Shown here in pieces: positions 7,088 through 16,831 of a stretch of DNA of 64,000 nt. The first letter of the stretch is position 1. Every line of letters starts with the position of its first letter. Made by a program: the position numbers and the translations under genes. The notes under the pieces are model-generated. The model was not told the origin of the DNA. It was given only the letters and a program-made list of their open reading frames with translations, and ran no database searches. The DNA is from Halorubrum sp. Atlit-26R (GTDB taxonomy: Archaea; Halobacteriota; Halobacteria; Halobacteriales; Haloferacaceae): positions 54,149 through 118,148 of the forward strand of contig NZ_QPLT01000011.1 of NCBI RefSeq assembly GCF_003666015.1, in the 5' to 3' direction.

Positions 7088-7551
7088 CGCATCGCCTCCA
7101 GGAGACCGTCGATCTCCTCGGTGGTGTGTTTCCCGAGTTCGCCGCCCTCGATCACGGGGTGTTTGATGCCCTCGTGACCGCCGCGGGGGGCGTGGAGCCG
7201 CAGCGTCGGCGAGAGGCCCTGCGCGCGCAGGGTCGTCTCCTCGTCGACGAGCGCCTCGGCCAGCGCCTCGAGGTCGGCGTAGTCGGTGTTGTCGTCGATC
7301 CACTCGTCGTCGACGTCGGCCGTGCCCTCTAAGGGCTCGCCGCGCCGCGCGATCGTCCGCGCGACGGCCTCGACGCTCGGTTCCCCGAACGCGACGACGT
7401 CGTTGACCTTCGCGATCATGCCGCGGTACGAGTCCGTCTCGGGGACGAACGTCGCGTGGTTGACGCGCCCGACGTTCAGCATGTCGAGCGTGTCCTCGAC
7501 GCCGTAGTCGAGGTTGACGTCGCCGCGGAGCTGCACGATCGCCTGCATCAC
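7084..7551 (-). CDS. rpl30: 50S ribosomal protein L30 (uL30)
   Basis: About 154 residues, the long archaeal/eukaryotic L7-type form of L30. It starts [20 protein letters not shown], the family core with [13 protein letters not shown] that contacts 23S rRNA, and continues with an acidic middle and the conserved C-terminal [15 protein letters not shown]. Two adjacent Met codons leave a one-residue uncertainty in the start. Overlaps rps5 and rpl15. Confidence 0.96.
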   Translation of the reverse strand: MMQAIVQLRGDVNLDYGVEDTLDMLNVGRVNHATFVPETDSYRGMIAKVNDVVAFGEPSVEAVARTIARRGEPLEGTADVDDEWIDDNTDYADLEALAEALVDEETTLRAQGLSPTLRLHAPRGGHEGIKHPVIEGGELGKHTTEEIDGLLEAMR

Positions 7552-8195
7552 TCGCTCACCTCGTCGTAGTGGACCTCACGCGCGTGCTGCGGAGTGCGGG
7601 ACTGCGCCGCGTTCTCCAAGGCGTTGAACGTCGCCTTCGCGAGGTTCACCGTGGTGCGCGTGTTGCCGTCGGAGTTCGTCCAGGCGTCCTCGACGCCGGC
7701 GAGCTCCAAGATGTTGCGGACCGTCTCCGCGGCCGCGAGGCCCAGCCCCTGCGGGGCGGGCTTGATCTCGACGGTGACGGAGCCGGCCTTCCCCTTCGCC
7801 GTGCGGGTCAGGGAGTTGGTGCCGCCGGGCTGGTCCTCCCAGGAGCCGGAGCCGCGGTCGACCGAGATGATGTTCAGCTTCGCGACGTCGATCGCCTTCT
7901 GGATCGCGCCGCCGACCTGGTCGTCGCGGGCCTGCGCGTAGCCGAGGTAGCCGTCGCGGTTACCCACGGCGACCACGCAGCGGAACTTCACGCGCCGGCC
8001 GGAGTCGGTCATGCGCTGGACCATGTTGATGTCCAGCACCTCGTCTTCGAGCCCCGGGAGGAGCTGGTCGACGATCTCCGCCTCCTTCAGCGGGAGGCCG
8101 GAGTTGAGCGCCTGTTCCATCGACGTGATGTCGCCGTCCTGTACCTTGCGGCCGAGTCGCGTCCGCGGTTCCCAGCCGTCGTTGTGTCTACTCAT
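7548..8195 (-). CDS. rps5: 30S ribosomal protein S5 (uS5)
   Basis: 215 residues. The N-terminal double-stranded RNA-binding-like domain includes [20 protein letters not shown], a hallmark of S5. The C-terminal domain includes the glycine-rich [15 protein letters not shown] and [18 protein letters not shown]. It sits at the A-site side of the small subunit and affects decoding accuracy. Starts overlapping the rpl18 stop. Confidence 0.97.
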   Translation of the reverse strand: MSRHNDGWEPRTRLGRKVQDGDITSMEQALNSGLPLKEAEIVDQLLPGLEDEVLDINMVQRMTDSGRRVKFRCVVAVGNRDGYLGYAQARDDQVGGAIQKAIDVAKLNIISVDRGSGSWEDQPGGTNSLTRTAKGKAGSVTVEIKPAPQGLGLAAAETVRNILELAGVEDAWTNSDGNTRTTVNLAKATFNALENAAQSRTPQHAREVHYDEVSE

Positions 8196-8745
8196 GGTCC
8201 TCCTGGATTGTCGCGAGCACGTCGTCGAAGTGCTCGGGTAGCTCGCTGGCGTCGAACGAACCGCTGTACAGCGGCTCGTCGAGCTGCTCGGCGTAGTCGG
8301 CGATATGCTCGCCGCGCGTGCGCGACCAGTCGGCCAGCACGTCGTCGTTGTGCGGGATCTCGAGGCCCGCGTCGATCGCTCCTTCCTGTACCGCGAACGT
8401 CTTGTTGCCGGGCGTCGCCGTGTTGAGCCCGATGTCGAGGACGGCCTCGTCGAGGCCGGCGTCGACTGCGCGAGCGCCCGCGAGGAAGCCGGTGAGGTAC
8501 GCGCTGGGTAGGTTGCCCGTGGGGGCGTCCCAGCCGTACTCGCCGAGCTCCTCGCTGGAGGCGGCCGCGTGGGTCTCGTCGCCGTCGGGTCCGGGGGTCA
8601 CCAGCTGCGCCCTGACGTGAGCGTTGCTCACCCGGGCGACCAGGCGAGGCTTGCCCGATTTCAGCAGGCGCAACCTCTGATGGTAATCCGTCCGGACCTC
8701 GCGGCGGCGCCGCATCGGCACCTTGTATCGTGGTCCTGTCGCCAT
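8188..8745 (-). CDS. rpl18: 50S ribosomal protein L18 (uL18)
   Basis: 185 residues. Binds 5S rRNA with uL5. It begins [20 protein letters not shown], the typical archaeal L18 start, and has the core motif [22 protein letters not shown] and the conserved [11 protein letters not shown] helix. The acidic C-terminal tail is haloarchaeal. It shares one base with the rpl19e stop. Confidence 0.97.
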   Translation of the reverse strand: MATGPRYKVPMRRRREVRTDYHQRLRLLKSGKPRLVARVSNAHVRAQLVTPGPDGDETHAAASSEELGEYGWDAPTGNLPSAYLTGFLAGARAVDAGLDEAVLDIGLNTATPGNKTFAVQEGAIDAGLEIPHNDDVLADWSRTRGEHIADYAEQLDEPLYSGSFDASELPEHFDDVLATIQEDHE

Positions 8746-9206
8746 TAGTCCGTCACCTCGTAACCGTACTGCGTCCGAATGTACGCCTCGAGACGGGCGA
8801 CGTCCTCGAAGTCTCCCCCGCTCGCCTTGTTGTAGAGCGTGCGGTACTCGGAGGCGTCGAGCACGTCTTCCTCGTCGCGAAGCTCCTTCAGGCGCGCCCG
8901 CTGTGCGCGGATCCGCGCCTTCCAGTCGTCTTTCGTGTCCTGCCGCGCGCCGGAGCGGCCCTTCCGGGTACCGGCGCCCGACTGGTGCCCGTACGAGCGC
9001 TTTTCGGCGCGCTCTCGGGCGCGACCGCGCGAGTTCGTCTTCTCGTCTTTCGCGCGGATCGTTCCCTGTTCGATGAGCTCGCGGACGTCCTCGCGGGTGA
9101 TGGCGTCCTCGATCTCCTCCTGTGCGTCGGGGTCGAGCCAGACGCGGCCCTTGCCGACGTCGAGCTCGTCCGCTGCGAGCCGTTTCTGCGCCTTCAGATC
9201 ACTCAT
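8745..9206 (-). CDS. rpl19e: 50S ribosomal protein L19e (eL19)
   Basis: 153 residues, archaeal/eukaryotic-specific large-subunit protein. Shows the family signature at the N-terminus ([19 protein letters not shown]), the Arg-rich segment ([20 protein letters not shown]) that enters rRNA, and long C-terminal helices ([14 protein letters not shown]). Its start overlaps the end of rpl32e. Confidence 0.97.
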   Translation of the reverse strand: MSDLKAQKRLAADELDVGKGRVWLDPDAQEEIEDAITREDVRELIEQGTIRAKDEKTNSRGRARERAEKRSYGHQSGAGTRKGRSGARQDTKDDWKARIRAQRARLKELRDEEDVLDASEYRTLYNKASGGDFEDVARLEAYIRTQYGYEVTD

Positions 9207-9909
9207 CGTCCACCTCCACTTCGACGTAGGTCGGGTTCAGCACGCGAATGCCCCGCTCTTCCGCCTCGTCTTCTATCAGTTCGCGCTTGCGACCGCCGAC
9301 CTTCGAGGCGATACGCACCGCCTGCGTGTCGCCGTCGACGCCCTCGAGGTCGTCCGTGTTGTGCACGCGGACCTCCTCGAAGCCGCTCGGGTGCAGGTCG
9401 CGCGACGCCTTGGGCGAGCGGAAGCCGGCCTCGACGACCGGGCCCTTCGACTTCATGCGGCGGCGCTGCTTGGAGAGCCCGCCGCGCGGCTTGCGCCACG
9501 AGGTCGGGATCCGCTTTTTCTTGTGGTAGTCCTGCCGGTTGAACTGCGGTTTCCCCTCGCGGTGCTTCTGTGCGAGCGCGCGAGCGGTCTCGTCGTCCAG
9601 CTCCGGCGTCTTGTCGGCGTGGCCGCGGGGGCGAAGCTCCGTCTCGACGGTCTCGTCGGCGTCGGCCTCGTCGGCCGGCTCCTCCTCGTCCGTCTCGTCT
9701 TCGATCTCCGCGTCCGCCTCCTCGTCGACCTCCAGTCCGCCGACGTCGGCCTTGATACGCGCTGCGAGCGCGTTGCCGACGCCGTCGACCTCGGAGAGCT
9801 CCGACTGGGAGGCGGCCTTCACGTCCTCGACCGTCTCGTAGCCGGCCTCGCGAAGCGCGTCCGCCTTCGAGGGACCGACGCCGCTGATGTCTTCCAGTTC
9901 GTCTGCCAT
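9199..9909 (-). CDS. rpl32e: 50S ribosomal protein L32e (eL32) with helix-hairpin-helix N-domain
   Basis: 236 residues, much longer than eL32 in other lineages. The C-terminal about 130 residues are the eL32 domain ([20 protein letters not shown], then [12 protein letters not shown]). The N-terminal about 60 residues are a helix-hairpin-helix domain ([34 protein letters not shown]) joined by an acidic linker. This extension is known from haloarchaeal eL32; its job is not established. Neighbours rpl6 and rpl19e are standard. Confidence 0.96.
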   Translation of the reverse strand: MADELEDISGVGPSKADALREAGYETVEDVKAASQSELSEVDGVGNALAARIKADVGGLEVDEEADAEIEDETDEEEPADEADADETVETELRPRGHADKTPELDDETARALAQKHREGKPQFNRQDYHKKKRIPTSWRKPRGGLSKQRRRMKSKGPVVEAGFRSPKASRDLHPSGFEEVRVHNTDDLEGVDGDTQAVRIASKVGGRKRELIEDEAEERGIRVLNPTYVEVEVDDE

Positions 9910-9912
9910 CGG

Positions 9913-10446
9913 TTAGGCACCTCCGGTGGGCTTCTCGACGATGTACACGCCGTCTTGGAAGACGCGCGTGTCCTTGTCGGTCACCTTCGTCAGCTGTTCG
10001 ATGTCGGCGGCGGTCTGCCCGACGGCCTCCTTGTCGGAGCCCGTCAGCGTGACCGTCTCGCCGTCGACCTGTACGTCCGTGTCTCCGCGGATCGGGGTGC
10101 GCCGCGCGGCGCTCTCTCCGAGGAAGTTCTCGATGACGACCTCGTCGCCCTCCACGTTCACCTGCATCGGGAAGTGGGCGTAGTACACTTCCATCGCGTA
10201 CTCCCAGCCCTCGGTGACGCCGTGGATCATGTTGGCGACGTGGCTCTCGAAGGTGCCGACCGTGGCGTTGGTCTTCGCGTCCTCGTTCTCCGAGGCGATG
10301 ACCACCGCGCCGTCCTCGATCGAAACGTCGACGTCGGGGTACCAGAGGCGTCGCGTGACGCTCCCGTTGGGCCCCTCGACGGTGAGTTCGAGGTGATCGG
10401 TCTCGGCGGAGACGTCGTCCGGAATCTCGATTTCGACTCTGTTCAT
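9913..10446 (-). CDS. rpl6: 50S ribosomal protein L6 (uL6)
   Basis: 177 residues with the two tandem L6 folds. The start MNRVEIEIPDDVSAETDHLE was chosen because it follows rps8 by two bases. The conserved segments include HVANMIHGVTEGWEYAMEV in the first domain and TPIRGDTDVQV, VGQTAADIEQLTKVTDKDTR and VFQDGVYIVEK in the second. Contacts the sarcin-ricin region of 23S rRNA. Confidence 0.97.
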   Translation of the reverse strand: MNRVEIEIPDDVSAETDHLELTVEGPNGSVTRRLWYPDVDVSIEDGAVVIASENEDAKTNATVGTFESHVANMIHGVTEGWEYAMEVYYAHFPMQVNVEGDEVVIENFLGESAARRTPIRGDTDVQVDGETVTLTGSDKEAVGQTAADIEQLTKVTDKDTRVFQDGVYIVEKPTGGA

Positions 10447-10448
10447 TG

Positions 10449-10841
10449 TTAGTAGACGTATGCGATCACTTGGCCGCCGATGCCCTCCTCGCGGGCCTCG
10501 TAGTGGCTCATGACGCCGTGGCTCGTCGTGACGATGAGCGTCCCGTAGTCGCGGGCGGGGAGGTATCGCTTCTCCCACTTCTCGAACTCATCGGCTCCCG
10601 CCGAGTAGCGGGGCTTGACGGCGCCACACTCGTTGATCGCGCCTTTCAGTTCGACCTCGAACTTCCCGGCCTTCCCGTCGTCGACGTACTCGAAGCCGTC
10701 GACGTACCCGCGGTCGTAGAGGACCTCGAGGACGGAGCCGATGATGTTCGAAGCGGGCTCTACCGTGTACGACAGGTGGCCAACGCTCTCGGCGTTGTCC
10801 ATGCCGGCGAGCGCGTTGGTGAATGGATCGTTTCCCGTCAT
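10449..10841 (-). CDS. rps8: 30S ribosomal protein S8 (uS8)
   Basis: 130 residues, normal archaeal length. Begins TGNDPFTNALAGMDNAESVG. Also shows the conserved C-terminal rRNA-binding part (RYLPARDYGTLIVTTSHGVM, then SHYEAREEGIGGQVIAYVY). Primary binder of the central domain of 16S rRNA. Lies between rps14 and rpl6 with gaps of only a few bases. Confidence 0.97.
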   Translation of the reverse strand: MTGNDPFTNALAGMDNAESVGHLSYTVEPASNIIGSVLEVLYDRGYVDGFEYVDDGKAGKFEVELKGAINECGAVKPRYSAGADEFEKWEKRYLPARDYGTLIVTTSHGVMSHYEAREEGIGGQVIAYVY

Positions 10842-10843
10842 GA

Positions 10844-11017
10844 TCAGCTGTACTTCTCGAATCCCATGTCTCGGGCGACCTCGCGGAAGCACTGCCGGCA
10901 GAGGTTGATGTCGTACTTGCCGACGAGTCCCTGCTCGCGGTCGCACCGCCGGCACGTGTGCCGGGAGTCGGTGCGCTTCGCGGCGTGCTCGCCCGTGTCG
11001 TTGTTCGCTTCGCTCAT
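10844..11017 (-). CDS. rps14: 30S ribosomal protein S14 (uS14), zinc form
   Basis: 57 residues. Carries the zinc-binding cysteines Cys22-x2-Cys25 and Cys40-x2-Cys43 (TCRRC and LCRQC) and the conserved ending [13 protein letters not shown]. Located in the small-subunit head near the A site. ATG at 11017 overlaps the rpl5 stop at 11014 (ATGA). Confidence 0.95.
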   Translation of the reverse strand: MSEANNDTGEHAAKRTDSRHTCRRCDREQGLVGKYDINLCRQCFREVARDMGFEKYS

Positions 11018-11538
11018 TCGGTTACCTCGACGTCGAAGTTCGTTTCGAGGAACGCGGCCGCGTCCTCGGCTGTCATCCGGTGGCGAGCGGGGATGGTCCC
11101 CGTCGCCTTGTCGCGTTTCGAGACGCGGTAGCCGGGACGGACGATCGTCGTCGTCACGTCGAGGCCGTAGATCCCGGTGTTGGGATCGTACTCCTGGCTC
11201 GGGAAGTCGGTGTGGTCCTCGACTCCGAAGCTGAGGTTACCCGTGTCGTCGAACTGGCTCCGGCCGATCTCGACTAACTCCAGCGCGGTCTCGAGGAACG
11301 CGTGCGCGTCCTCGCCCCGCAGCGTCACCTTCACGCCGATCGGGTCGCCCTTGCGGATCCCGAACTCGGCGATGGTGCGCTTCGAGGTGGTCCGGACCGA
11401 CTGCTGGCCCGTGATCTCCTCGATGATCTGCTCGGCGTCGGCGAGGGGTTCACCGCCCTGCCCGACGCCCATGTGCACGACGACCTTCTCGAGGTACGGC
11501 TCGCGCATCTCGTGGTCGGCGCTCTCGGCTTCACTCAT
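11014..11538 (-). CDS. rpl5: 50S ribosomal protein L5 (uL5)
   Basis: 174 residues. Binds 5S rRNA and bridges to the small subunit. The start [20 protein letters not shown] is preferred to an ATG three codons earlier because of the overlap with rps4e. Family features: [20 protein letters not shown], a [16 protein letters not shown] segment, and [15 protein letters not shown]. The ending is acidic. Confidence 0.97.
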   Translation of the reverse strand: MSEAESADHEMREPYLEKVVVHMGVGQGGEPLADAEQIIEEITGQQSVRTTSKRTIAEFGIRKGDPIGVKVTLRGEDAHAFLETALELVEIGRSQFDDTGNLSFGVEDHTDFPSQEYDPNTGIYGLDVTTTIVRPGYRVSKRDKATGTIPARHRMTAEDAAAFLETNFDVEVTE

Positions 11539-12256
11539 CCGAATCACCCGCCGCGTCGGCGTCGTCGTCGGTGAAGTTCTCGTCGATCACGACGACGTAC
11601 TCCTCGACGGTCTCGTAGCCGCCGTCGTCGCTGGCGACGGTCACGGTGTTGTCGCCGGAGCCGAGCGTCACGTCGATGTCGTCGATCTCGCCGATGTGGC
11701 CGGCGTGCTGGCCGGCGACGGCGGTGACGAGGGCGCCCTCCTCGTACTCGAAGTGGGCGACGATCTCCTTCGTCTCGTTGTCGACGACGATCGAGTCGTT
11801 CGTGTCGTAGTCCGCGTCGTCGTCGACGCGGACGTTCGTCCCGTCGTGGAGCGTCAGCTGGACGACCCCGCCGGGGACGACGGACTTGTTCGTGATCTTC
11901 CCGAGCCGGCTGCCCGCGGCCTCCTCGTCGACGGAGGTCAGCGCGAGCCGACCGCCCTCGTCGGGGAAGACGCGGAAGAACTCCCCGCGCTCGGGGAACG
12001 CCAGGATGTCGAACATCCCGATCGGACGCTGCTCGTCCGAGACCGCGTCCCCGTTGACGAGGATCGAGTCGTTGTTCAGCGCGTAGCGCGCCTCCTTCGT
12101 CGAGTCGACGTAGCCGAGCACGTCCCGCAGCAGGACGACGAGCGGAACGCCCGCCTCGCCGTGCGGGCCCGCGCCCGCCTTCACGGTGAACGTGTCCGTC
12201 TTGCGCTCGACCGGCCAGGAGTTCGGTACAGACAGTCGCTTCTGGTGTCGCGTCAT
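11531..12256 (-). CDS. rps4e: 30S ribosomal protein S4e (eS4)
   Basis: 241 residues, archaeal/eukaryotic-specific. Shows an S4-type RNA-binding segment ([20 protein letters not shown]), the eS4 core ([20 protein letters not shown]) and a KOW-like C-terminal segment ([20 protein letters not shown]). The tail is acidic. Overlaps rpl24 upstream and rpl5 downstream. Confidence 0.97.
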   Translation of the reverse strand: MTRHQKRLSVPNSWPVERKTDTFTVKAGAGPHGEAGVPLVVLLRDVLGYVDSTKEARYALNNDSILVNGDAVSDEQRPIGMFDILAFPERGEFFRVFPDEGGRLALTSVDEEAAGSRLGKITNKSVVPGGVVQLTLHDGTNVRVDDDADYDTNDSIVVDNETKEIVAHFEYEEGALVTAVAGQHAGHIGEIDDIDVTLGSGDNTVTVASDDGGYETVEEYVVVIDENFTDDDADAAGDSDE

Positions 12257-12609
12257 TCGTTATCCTCCTGGAGCCGCGCCTCCCGGCGCTCGTCTTCCAG
12301 GTCCAGTTCGGTCACCCGGACGTTGCTCGCCGGGATGGGACGGGGGACCTCCTCCCCGTCCGCCTTCTCGACGGTGACGTCCTCGACCGTGATCCGCTCG
12401 GCGGACAGGTCGACGGAGACGACCTCGGCCTCCGTGCCGGCCGCGTCGCCGCGAAGCACCTCGACGGTGTCGCCGGCGTTGACGCGGACGTTCCGCTGTC
12501 CGTACTCCTCGCGGAGATCCTCGGTGAGGGTGGCCCGGACCTGATTCTGCCGCTCGTGGAGCGGCGCGGTCTCCGACCGTTTTCGCTGTTTGCGTGGCTG
12601 TTTCGTCAT
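12253..12609 (-). CDS. rpl24: 50S ribosomal protein L24 (uL24)
   Basis: 118 residues with a KOW motif ([20 protein letters not shown]) that binds 23S rRNA, and a basic N-terminus ([20 protein letters not shown]). The ATG at 12609 lies two bases after the rpl14 stop. Assembly-initiator protein of the large subunit. Confidence 0.97.
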   Translation of the reverse strand: MTKQPRKQRKRSETAPLHERQNQVRATLTEDLREEYGQRNVRVNAGDTVEVLRGDAAGTEAEVVSVDLSAERITVEDVTVEKADGEEVPRPIPASNVRVTELDLEDERREARLQEDNE

Positions 12610-12611
12610 AG

Positions 12612-13010
12612 TTAGACGATCATCGTCGCGGTCGAGGCGATGCTCCCGAATCGTTCGGCGACCTCGCGGGCGACGGGGCCTTTGATCTCCGTGCCCCGCG
12701 GCTCCTCGAGGTCGTCGATGATGACGGCCGCGTTGTCCTCGAACTTCACGCGCGTGCCGTCCGGACGGCGGATCGGCTTGCGCTGGCGGACGACGACCGC
12801 CTCCAGCACCTGCCGCCGCATCTCCGGCGTCCCTTTCGTGACCGAGACGGTCACCTTGTCGCCGATCCCCGCCTTCGGGTGGCGGTTCTTCGTGCCGGAG
12901 TAGCCCGACACGGAGATCACCTTCAGCTCGCGGGCGCCGGTGTTGTCGGCGCACGTGATGAGCGAGCCCTTCGAGAGGCCCTGCGTGACGTCGGCCTTGA
13001 GCGCCTCCAT
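12612..13010 (-). CDS. rpl14: 50S ribosomal protein L14 (uL14)
   Basis: 132 residues. The family signature is clear: [35 protein letters not shown] and [20 protein letters not shown]. The ATG at 13010 overlaps the rps17 stop as TGATG; the GTG codon before it is unlikely to be used. Sits at the subunit interface and contacts 16S rRNA. Confidence 0.97.
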   Translation of the reverse strand: MEALKADVTQGLSKGSLITCADNTGARELKVISVSGYSGTKNRHPKAGIGDKVTVSVTKGTPEMRRQVLEAVVVRQRKPIRRPDGTRVKFEDNAAVIIDDLEEPRGTEIKGPVAREVAERFGSIASTATMIV

Positions 13011-13351
13011 CACTGATCACCCAGGATCTCGACGACGACGTGGGACTTCGTCTTCGAGAGCGGTCGCGTCTCCGCGATTTTCACTTCGTCACCGACTTCG
13101 AGCGAGTCGAGCACGCCCGGCACGTGGGCCGGGATGCGCGAGCGACGCTTCATGTACCGGTCGTATTTCGGTACGAACACGTCGTACTCTCGCTCGACGA
13201 TGACGGTCTTTGCCATATCCGTCGACACGACCGTTCCCTCGCGAGTCTGGCCGCGGACGGAGAGCTGCCCGTAGAACGGGCACTTCTCGTAGTCGTAATC
13301 CTCCGGGTTGTCTGGCTCCGGAGGCGTGGGTACGTCGATTCCTATCGCCAT
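13010..13351 (-). CDS. rps17: 30S ribosomal protein S17 (uS17)
   Basis: 113 residues including the archaeal N-terminal extension ([24 protein letters not shown] region). The OB-fold core follows ([36 protein letters not shown]), as do the conserved [20 protein letters not shown] residues. Its start lies within the end of rnp1. Confidence 0.97.
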   Translation of the reverse strand: MAIGIDVPTPPEPDNPEDYDYEKCPFYGQLSVRGQTREGTVVSTDMAKTVIVEREYDVFVPKYDRYMKRRSRIPAHVPGVLDSLEVGDEVKIAETRPLSKTKSHVVVEILGDQ

Positions 13352-13800
13352 TGTGTGGCACCTCGTTCGGTGCGTTCGGCGGGTCGATGCCGCAACCGAT
13401 CGCCATCCACCGTCGCGTAGACCGCGTCTTTGCACTCGCCTCGTCGGCTCGCCGGACCCGCGCCGTCACCGGTGACGACGCTTTCGGACCCGGACGGGCC
13501 AGACTGACGGGGGCGGACCCCCGTAGTATCCGACCCGAGTTGGGACGCGGACCCCGGCGACGCTCCGTCGCCGGCGGCTTCATCTGTGCGAGCGGTCGGC
13601 GTCTCGACGACGCCGAACTCGAACGTCGCGCCCGACTTGGGCACGCGCTTGTCCCCCGACCCCGTCCGGACCACGAGGGTGCCGAACGTCTCGTCGAGCA
13701 CGCGACCGGCGATGCCCACGTGGGCGTCGCTGTCGGCGTCGACCACCCGAACCGGGAGGCCGACGAGCTCGTGTCGAACGAGGGTGTCGGGGGAGATCAT
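13342..13800 (-). CDS. rnp1: RNase P protein component 1 (Rpp29/Pop4) with acidic insert
   Basis: 152 residues. The core Sm-like barrel of archaeal Rpp29 is seen at the start (DTLVRHELVGLPVRVVDADS, VGIAGRVLDETFGTLVVRTG). The conserved C-terminal part is ATVDGDRLRHRPAERTERG. Between them is an unusual 55-60 residue Gly/Ser/Asp-rich linker around GSASQLGSDTTGV. The protein helps RNase P RNA mature tRNA 5' ends; its RNA partner is at 63507. Location between rpl29 and rps17 is the archaeal norm. Confidence 0.92.
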   Translation of the reverse strand: MISPDTLVRHELVGLPVRVVDADSDAHVGIAGRVLDETFGTLVVRTGSGDKRVPKSGATFEFGVVETPTARTDEAAGDGASPGSASQLGSDTTGVRPRQSGPSGSESVVTGDGAGPASRRGECKDAVYATVDGDRLRHRPAERTERGATQWR

Positions 13801-13801
13801 C

Positions 13802-14017
13802 TCACTGTTCGTCGTCGAAATCGCCTTCTTCCGCCTGGATCGTCTTGATCCGCGCGATGGTCTTCTTCAGCTCGTTGACGCGGCCCGGGCTCTCCGGCAT
13901 GCCGCCGGCCGCCCGCTGCGCCTTCGAGTTGAGCAGCTCGGTCTCGAGCTCCTCGAGTTCGACCTCCCGCTCCGCCGCGGTCATGTCGCGGATCTCGTCG
14001 GTGTAGAGGATCGCCAT
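13802..14017 (-). CDS. rpl29: 50S ribosomal protein L29 (uL29)
   Basis: 71 residues in two long helices, as usual for L29: [20 protein letters not shown] and the motif [20 protein letters not shown] that is highly conserved in archaea. Sits near the polypeptide exit tunnel. One base separates it from rps3 upstream. Confidence 0.96.
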   Translation of the reverse strand: MAILYTDEIRDMTAAEREVELEELETELLNSKAQRAAGGMPESPGRVNELKKTIARIKTIQAEEGDFDDEQ

Positions 14018-14018
14018 C

Positions 14019-14963
14019 TTACTCGTCCTCCTCGTCTTCCTCGTCGGCCGCCTCCATCTCCGCGACGAGGTCGGCCGCCTCGGACTCGATCTCTTCGTCG
14101 AGCTCGTCGAGCTCGTCGGCCTCGACGTCCTCGTCGACCGGCTCCTCCGCGGCGACGTCCGTCGCCTCGTCGGCCGTCTCCTGCGTCTCCTCGACGACCT
14201 CCTCGACGACCTCCTCGTCGATGACCTCCGCGGGGTCCTCGTCGGGCACGTCGACGTCCTCGTCGTCGCCCACGTCCGGGACCTCCTCGGGCTCCTCTTC
14301 GAGGAGCGCCTCGACGCCCTCGTCGGCGTCGGCGTCGACCGCCGCCTGCTCGACCTCCGGGACCTCGGCGTCCTCGCGGACCTCGAAGTCGTCCGGGAGC
14401 GTCGCGCCCGGCGGGATGATCTTCACGTTGACGCCGATCGTCCCGAGCTTCATGACGGCGACGCCCTGGCCGTGGTCGACGACCTCCTCGGCGGGCTCGC
14501 CGTTGTGCTTGATGTAGCCGCGGTTGAACTTCTCGACGCGCGAGCGCGCGCCGGTGACCTTGCCGGACAGGACGATCTCGGCGCCTAAGGCGCCCGCGTC
14601 CATGATGCGGTCGATCGTCGTGTGACCGGCCTTCCGGAAGTACCAGCCGCGTTCGAGCGCGTTCGCGAGACGGTCCGCGACGATCTGAGCGTTCAGGTCG
14701 GGCTCGTCGACCTCCTGAACGTCGATCTGCGGGTCGTCCATGTCGAAGCGCTCCTCGAGCTCGGTGGTGATCTTGCGGATGTTCTTCCCGCCCTTCCCGA
14801 TCACCATGCCGGGCTTTTCGGCCTTCAGGACGATCTGCGTGCCCATCGGCGTCTGGGCGACGTCCATCCCGCCGTAGCCGGCGCGGCCGAGCTCGTCCGC
14901 GAAGAACTCGTTGATCTGGGAACGGCGCAGGCCGTCCTCGATGAATTGGTGTTCGTCAGCCAT
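14019..14963 (-). CDS. rps3: 30S ribosomal protein S3 (uS3) with long acidic tail
   Basis: 314 residues. The N-terminal about 200 are standard uS3: a KH domain with [20 protein letters not shown] and the C-terminal domain with [24 protein letters not shown] sequence and [19 protein letters not shown]. The last about 110 residues are an extreme Asp/Glu/Val run, a haloarchaeal extension with no known structure. mRNA entry-channel protein. Starts in overlap with the rpl22 stop. Confidence 0.96.
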   Translation of the reverse strand: MADEHQFIEDGLRRSQINEFFADELGRAGYGGMDVAQTPMGTQIVLKAEKPGMVIGKGGKNIRKITTELEERFDMDDPQIDVQEVDEPDLNAQIVADRLANALERGWYFRKAGHTTIDRIMDAGALGAEIVLSGKVTGARSRVEKFNRGYIKHNGEPAEEVVDHGQGVAVMKLGTIGVNVKIIPPGATLPDDFEVREDAEVPEVEQAAVDADADEGVEALLEEEPEEVPDVGDDEDVDVPDEDPAEVIDEEVVEEVVEETQETADEATDVAAEEPVDEDVEADELDELDEEIESEAADLVAEMEAADEEDEEDE

Positions 14964-15427
14964 TAGTTGTCAGCCTCCGGCTCCTCGATGATCAGTTCGA
15001 CGTCCGCGAGGGTGGTGTTCCACTCCGTCGCGCCCGCGGCGCGGGGGTTCCGGCCGGGTCGCTCGCCGACCTTGTGGGGGGCGACGTGTTTGATGACCAT
15101 CTCCTCGCCGTCGAACCCCTGCTCGTCGGCGTTGTTCCTGACGTTCTCCAAGAGCTTGAGGAAGTCCTTGGCGGCCTTCTCGGGGTACCGTCCCGCGTCC
15201 CAGCCGTCGATGTCGGAGCGGTGGCCCGCGCCGGCGTTGTGCTGGCGCATCGGCACCGACGTCTCCTCGTCGATGACCTCCTGGAGGAACTCCTCGGCGT
15301 CGGCGACCGTCTCGCCTTTGATCTCTCGGGAGATCTCCTTGCTGTCCTTCACGCTGATGGGCCGGTCGCGGAGCATCCCCTTGGCGGTGGTCTCCGGGTC
15401 GGCCTCGACGCTGTAGTTGATTCCCAT
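14963..15427 (-). CDS. rpl22: 50S ribosomal protein L22 (uL22)
   Basis: 154 residues, archaeal type. Signature segments: [40 protein letters not shown] and [20 protein letters not shown]. Its hairpin lines the exit tunnel. The ATG at 15427 is three bases after the rps19 stop. Confidence 0.97.
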   Translation of the reverse strand: MGINYSVEADPETTAKGMLRDRPISVKDSKEISREIKGETVADAEEFLQEVIDEETSVPMRQHNAGAGHRSDIDGWDAGRYPEKAAKDFLKLLENVRNNADEQGFDGEEMVIKHVAPHKVGERPGRNPRAAGATEWNTTLADVELIIEEPEADN

Positions 15428-15430
15428 GGG

Positions 15431-15856
15431 TTACTTGAGGGGCACGAACTTCGAGGACCGGGTCGCGCCGATGCCGGCCTGACCGTGTTCGACGGTGCTT
15501 CGCGTGAGGTGGAACTCACCGAGGTAGTGCCCGATCATCTCGGGCTCGACCTGAACGCGCTCGAAGCTGTGTCCGTTGTACACGGAGAAGGTGACGCCGA
15601 CGAACTCCGGCAGGATCGGCATGTCGCGTAGGTGCGTCCGGATCGGGTCGTCCGCCGTCGTCTCCTTGTCGCGGCTTCGGACCGTCTCCAGCAGCTTCTG
15701 CTGTTCGGTGCCGAGCCCGCGAACGATGCTTCGCCGCTGGCGTGCGGGGAGCAGTTCCGCGACCTCGTCTACGTCCATCTCCTGCAGCTCGTCGAGCGAG
15801 TGACCGCGGTAGGCGAACTCCTTGCCCTCGCGGCCGGTTCGGTAGTCTGAACTCAT
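15431..15856 (-). CDS. rps19: 30S ribosomal protein S19 (uS19)
   Basis: 141 residues. Conserved parts include [20 protein letters not shown] at the archaeal N-terminus, [20 protein letters not shown], and [20 protein letters not shown] with the basic rRNA-binding end [14 protein letters not shown]. Small-subunit head protein. Overlaps rpl2 (ATGA). Confidence 0.97.
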   Translation of the reverse strand: MSSDYRTGREGKEFAYRGHSLDELQEMDVDEVAELLPARQRRSIVRGLGTEQQKLLETVRSRDKETTADDPIRTHLRDMPILPEFVGVTFSVYNGHSFERVQVEPEMIGHYLGEFHLTRSTVEHGQAGIGATRSSKFVPLK

Positions 15857-16575
15857 TTGTTGCCACCTCGTCCGGTGCGCTTGGATGCGATGTCACCGAC
15901 CTTGCGTCCCGGCGGGGCGTTCCGCGAGACGGACTTCGGCTGGCCGGGGTGTTGGCGACCACCGCCACCGAAGGGGTGGTCGACGGCGTTCATCGCGACG
16001 CCGCGGACGCGCGGGTATTTGGTGCCGCGCGCCTTCATCTTGTGGTGCTTGTTGCCGGCCTTGACGAAGGGCTTCTCCGTCCGGCCGCCGCCCGCGACCA
16101 CGCCGATCGTGGCGCGGCACTGCGGGTCGAGTCGCTTCACTTCGCCGCTGGGGAGCTGAACGACCGCGACGTCGCGGTCGTGGGTGAGAAGCGTCGCGGA
16201 CACGCCGGAGGCGCGCGCGAACTTCCCGCCGTCCCCGCGGTTGCTCTCGACGTTACAGACCGGGACGCCCTCGGGGATCTCCGCCAGCGGGAGCGTGTTG
16301 CCCGGCTTGATCTCGGCCGAGACGCCGACCTGGATCGTCTCGCCCACGCGCACGCCTTCCGGCGCGAGCACGAGGCGACGGTCGTCGTCCTCGAACTCGA
16401 CCTCCGCGAGGGGGGCCGAGCGGGCCGGGTCGTGTTCGATCCCGACGATCTCGCCGGTGATCGTGTCCACGTCTTCGAGCTTCTTGTGCGACAGTTCCGC
16501 CTTGTAACGGTGGGAGGGGGCCCGGAACGTCGGGCCGCCGCGTCCGCGCCGTTGTCCTTGGATTCGTCGTCCCAT
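15853..16575 (-). CDS. rpl2: 50S ribosomal protein L2 (uL2)
   Basis: 240 residues, the archaeal length. Starts [20 protein letters not shown]. The C-terminal signature [19 protein letters not shown] contains the conserved histidines near the peptidyl-transferase centre. One of the most conserved ribosomal proteins. Directly behind rpl23. Confidence 0.98.
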   Translation of the reverse strand: MGRRIQGQRRGRGGPTFRAPSHRYKAELSHKKLEDVDTITGEIVGIEHDPARSAPLAEVEFEDDDRRLVLAPEGVRVGETIQVGVSAEIKPGNTLPLAEIPEGVPVCNVESNRGDGGKFARASGVSATLLTHDRDVAVVQLPSGEVKRLDPQCRATIGVVAGGGRTEKPFVKAGNKHHKMKARGTKYPRVRGVAMNAVDHPFGGGGRQHPGQPKSVSRNAPPGRKVGDIASKRTGRGGNK

Positions 16576-16576
16576 C

Positions 16577-16831
16577 TCAGAACACCCCGATGCGCGAGGC
16601 GATTTCGGTCGCGTCGTCGTCCGCGGACAGGGTGACGACCGCCTTCTTCTCGCCCTGCGGCGTCACCTGCGTGTTCACGTTGACGACGCCCACGTCGTAG
16701 CGCTCGGCGACCTCGGAGCGGATCTCCGGCTTGGTCGCGTCCACGTCGACGAGGAACAGCAGCTTGTTGTTGAAGTCCATCTCGTTCATCGCCTGCTCGG
16801 TGACGATCGGATGCTCGATGATCGAGTTCAT
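16577..16831 (-). CDS. rpl23: 50S ribosomal protein L23 (uL23)
   Basis: 84 residues, normal archaeal size. Begins NSIIEHPIVTEQAMNEMDF and has the conserved ending TEIASRIGVF. Docking site for SRP and chaperones at the tunnel exit. The ATG at 16831 overlaps the rpl4 stop. Confidence 0.97.
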   Translation of the reverse strand: MNSIIEHPIVTEQAMNEMDFNNKLLFLVDVDATKPEIRSEVAERYDVGVVNVNTQVTPQGEKKAVVTLSADDDATEIASRIGVF

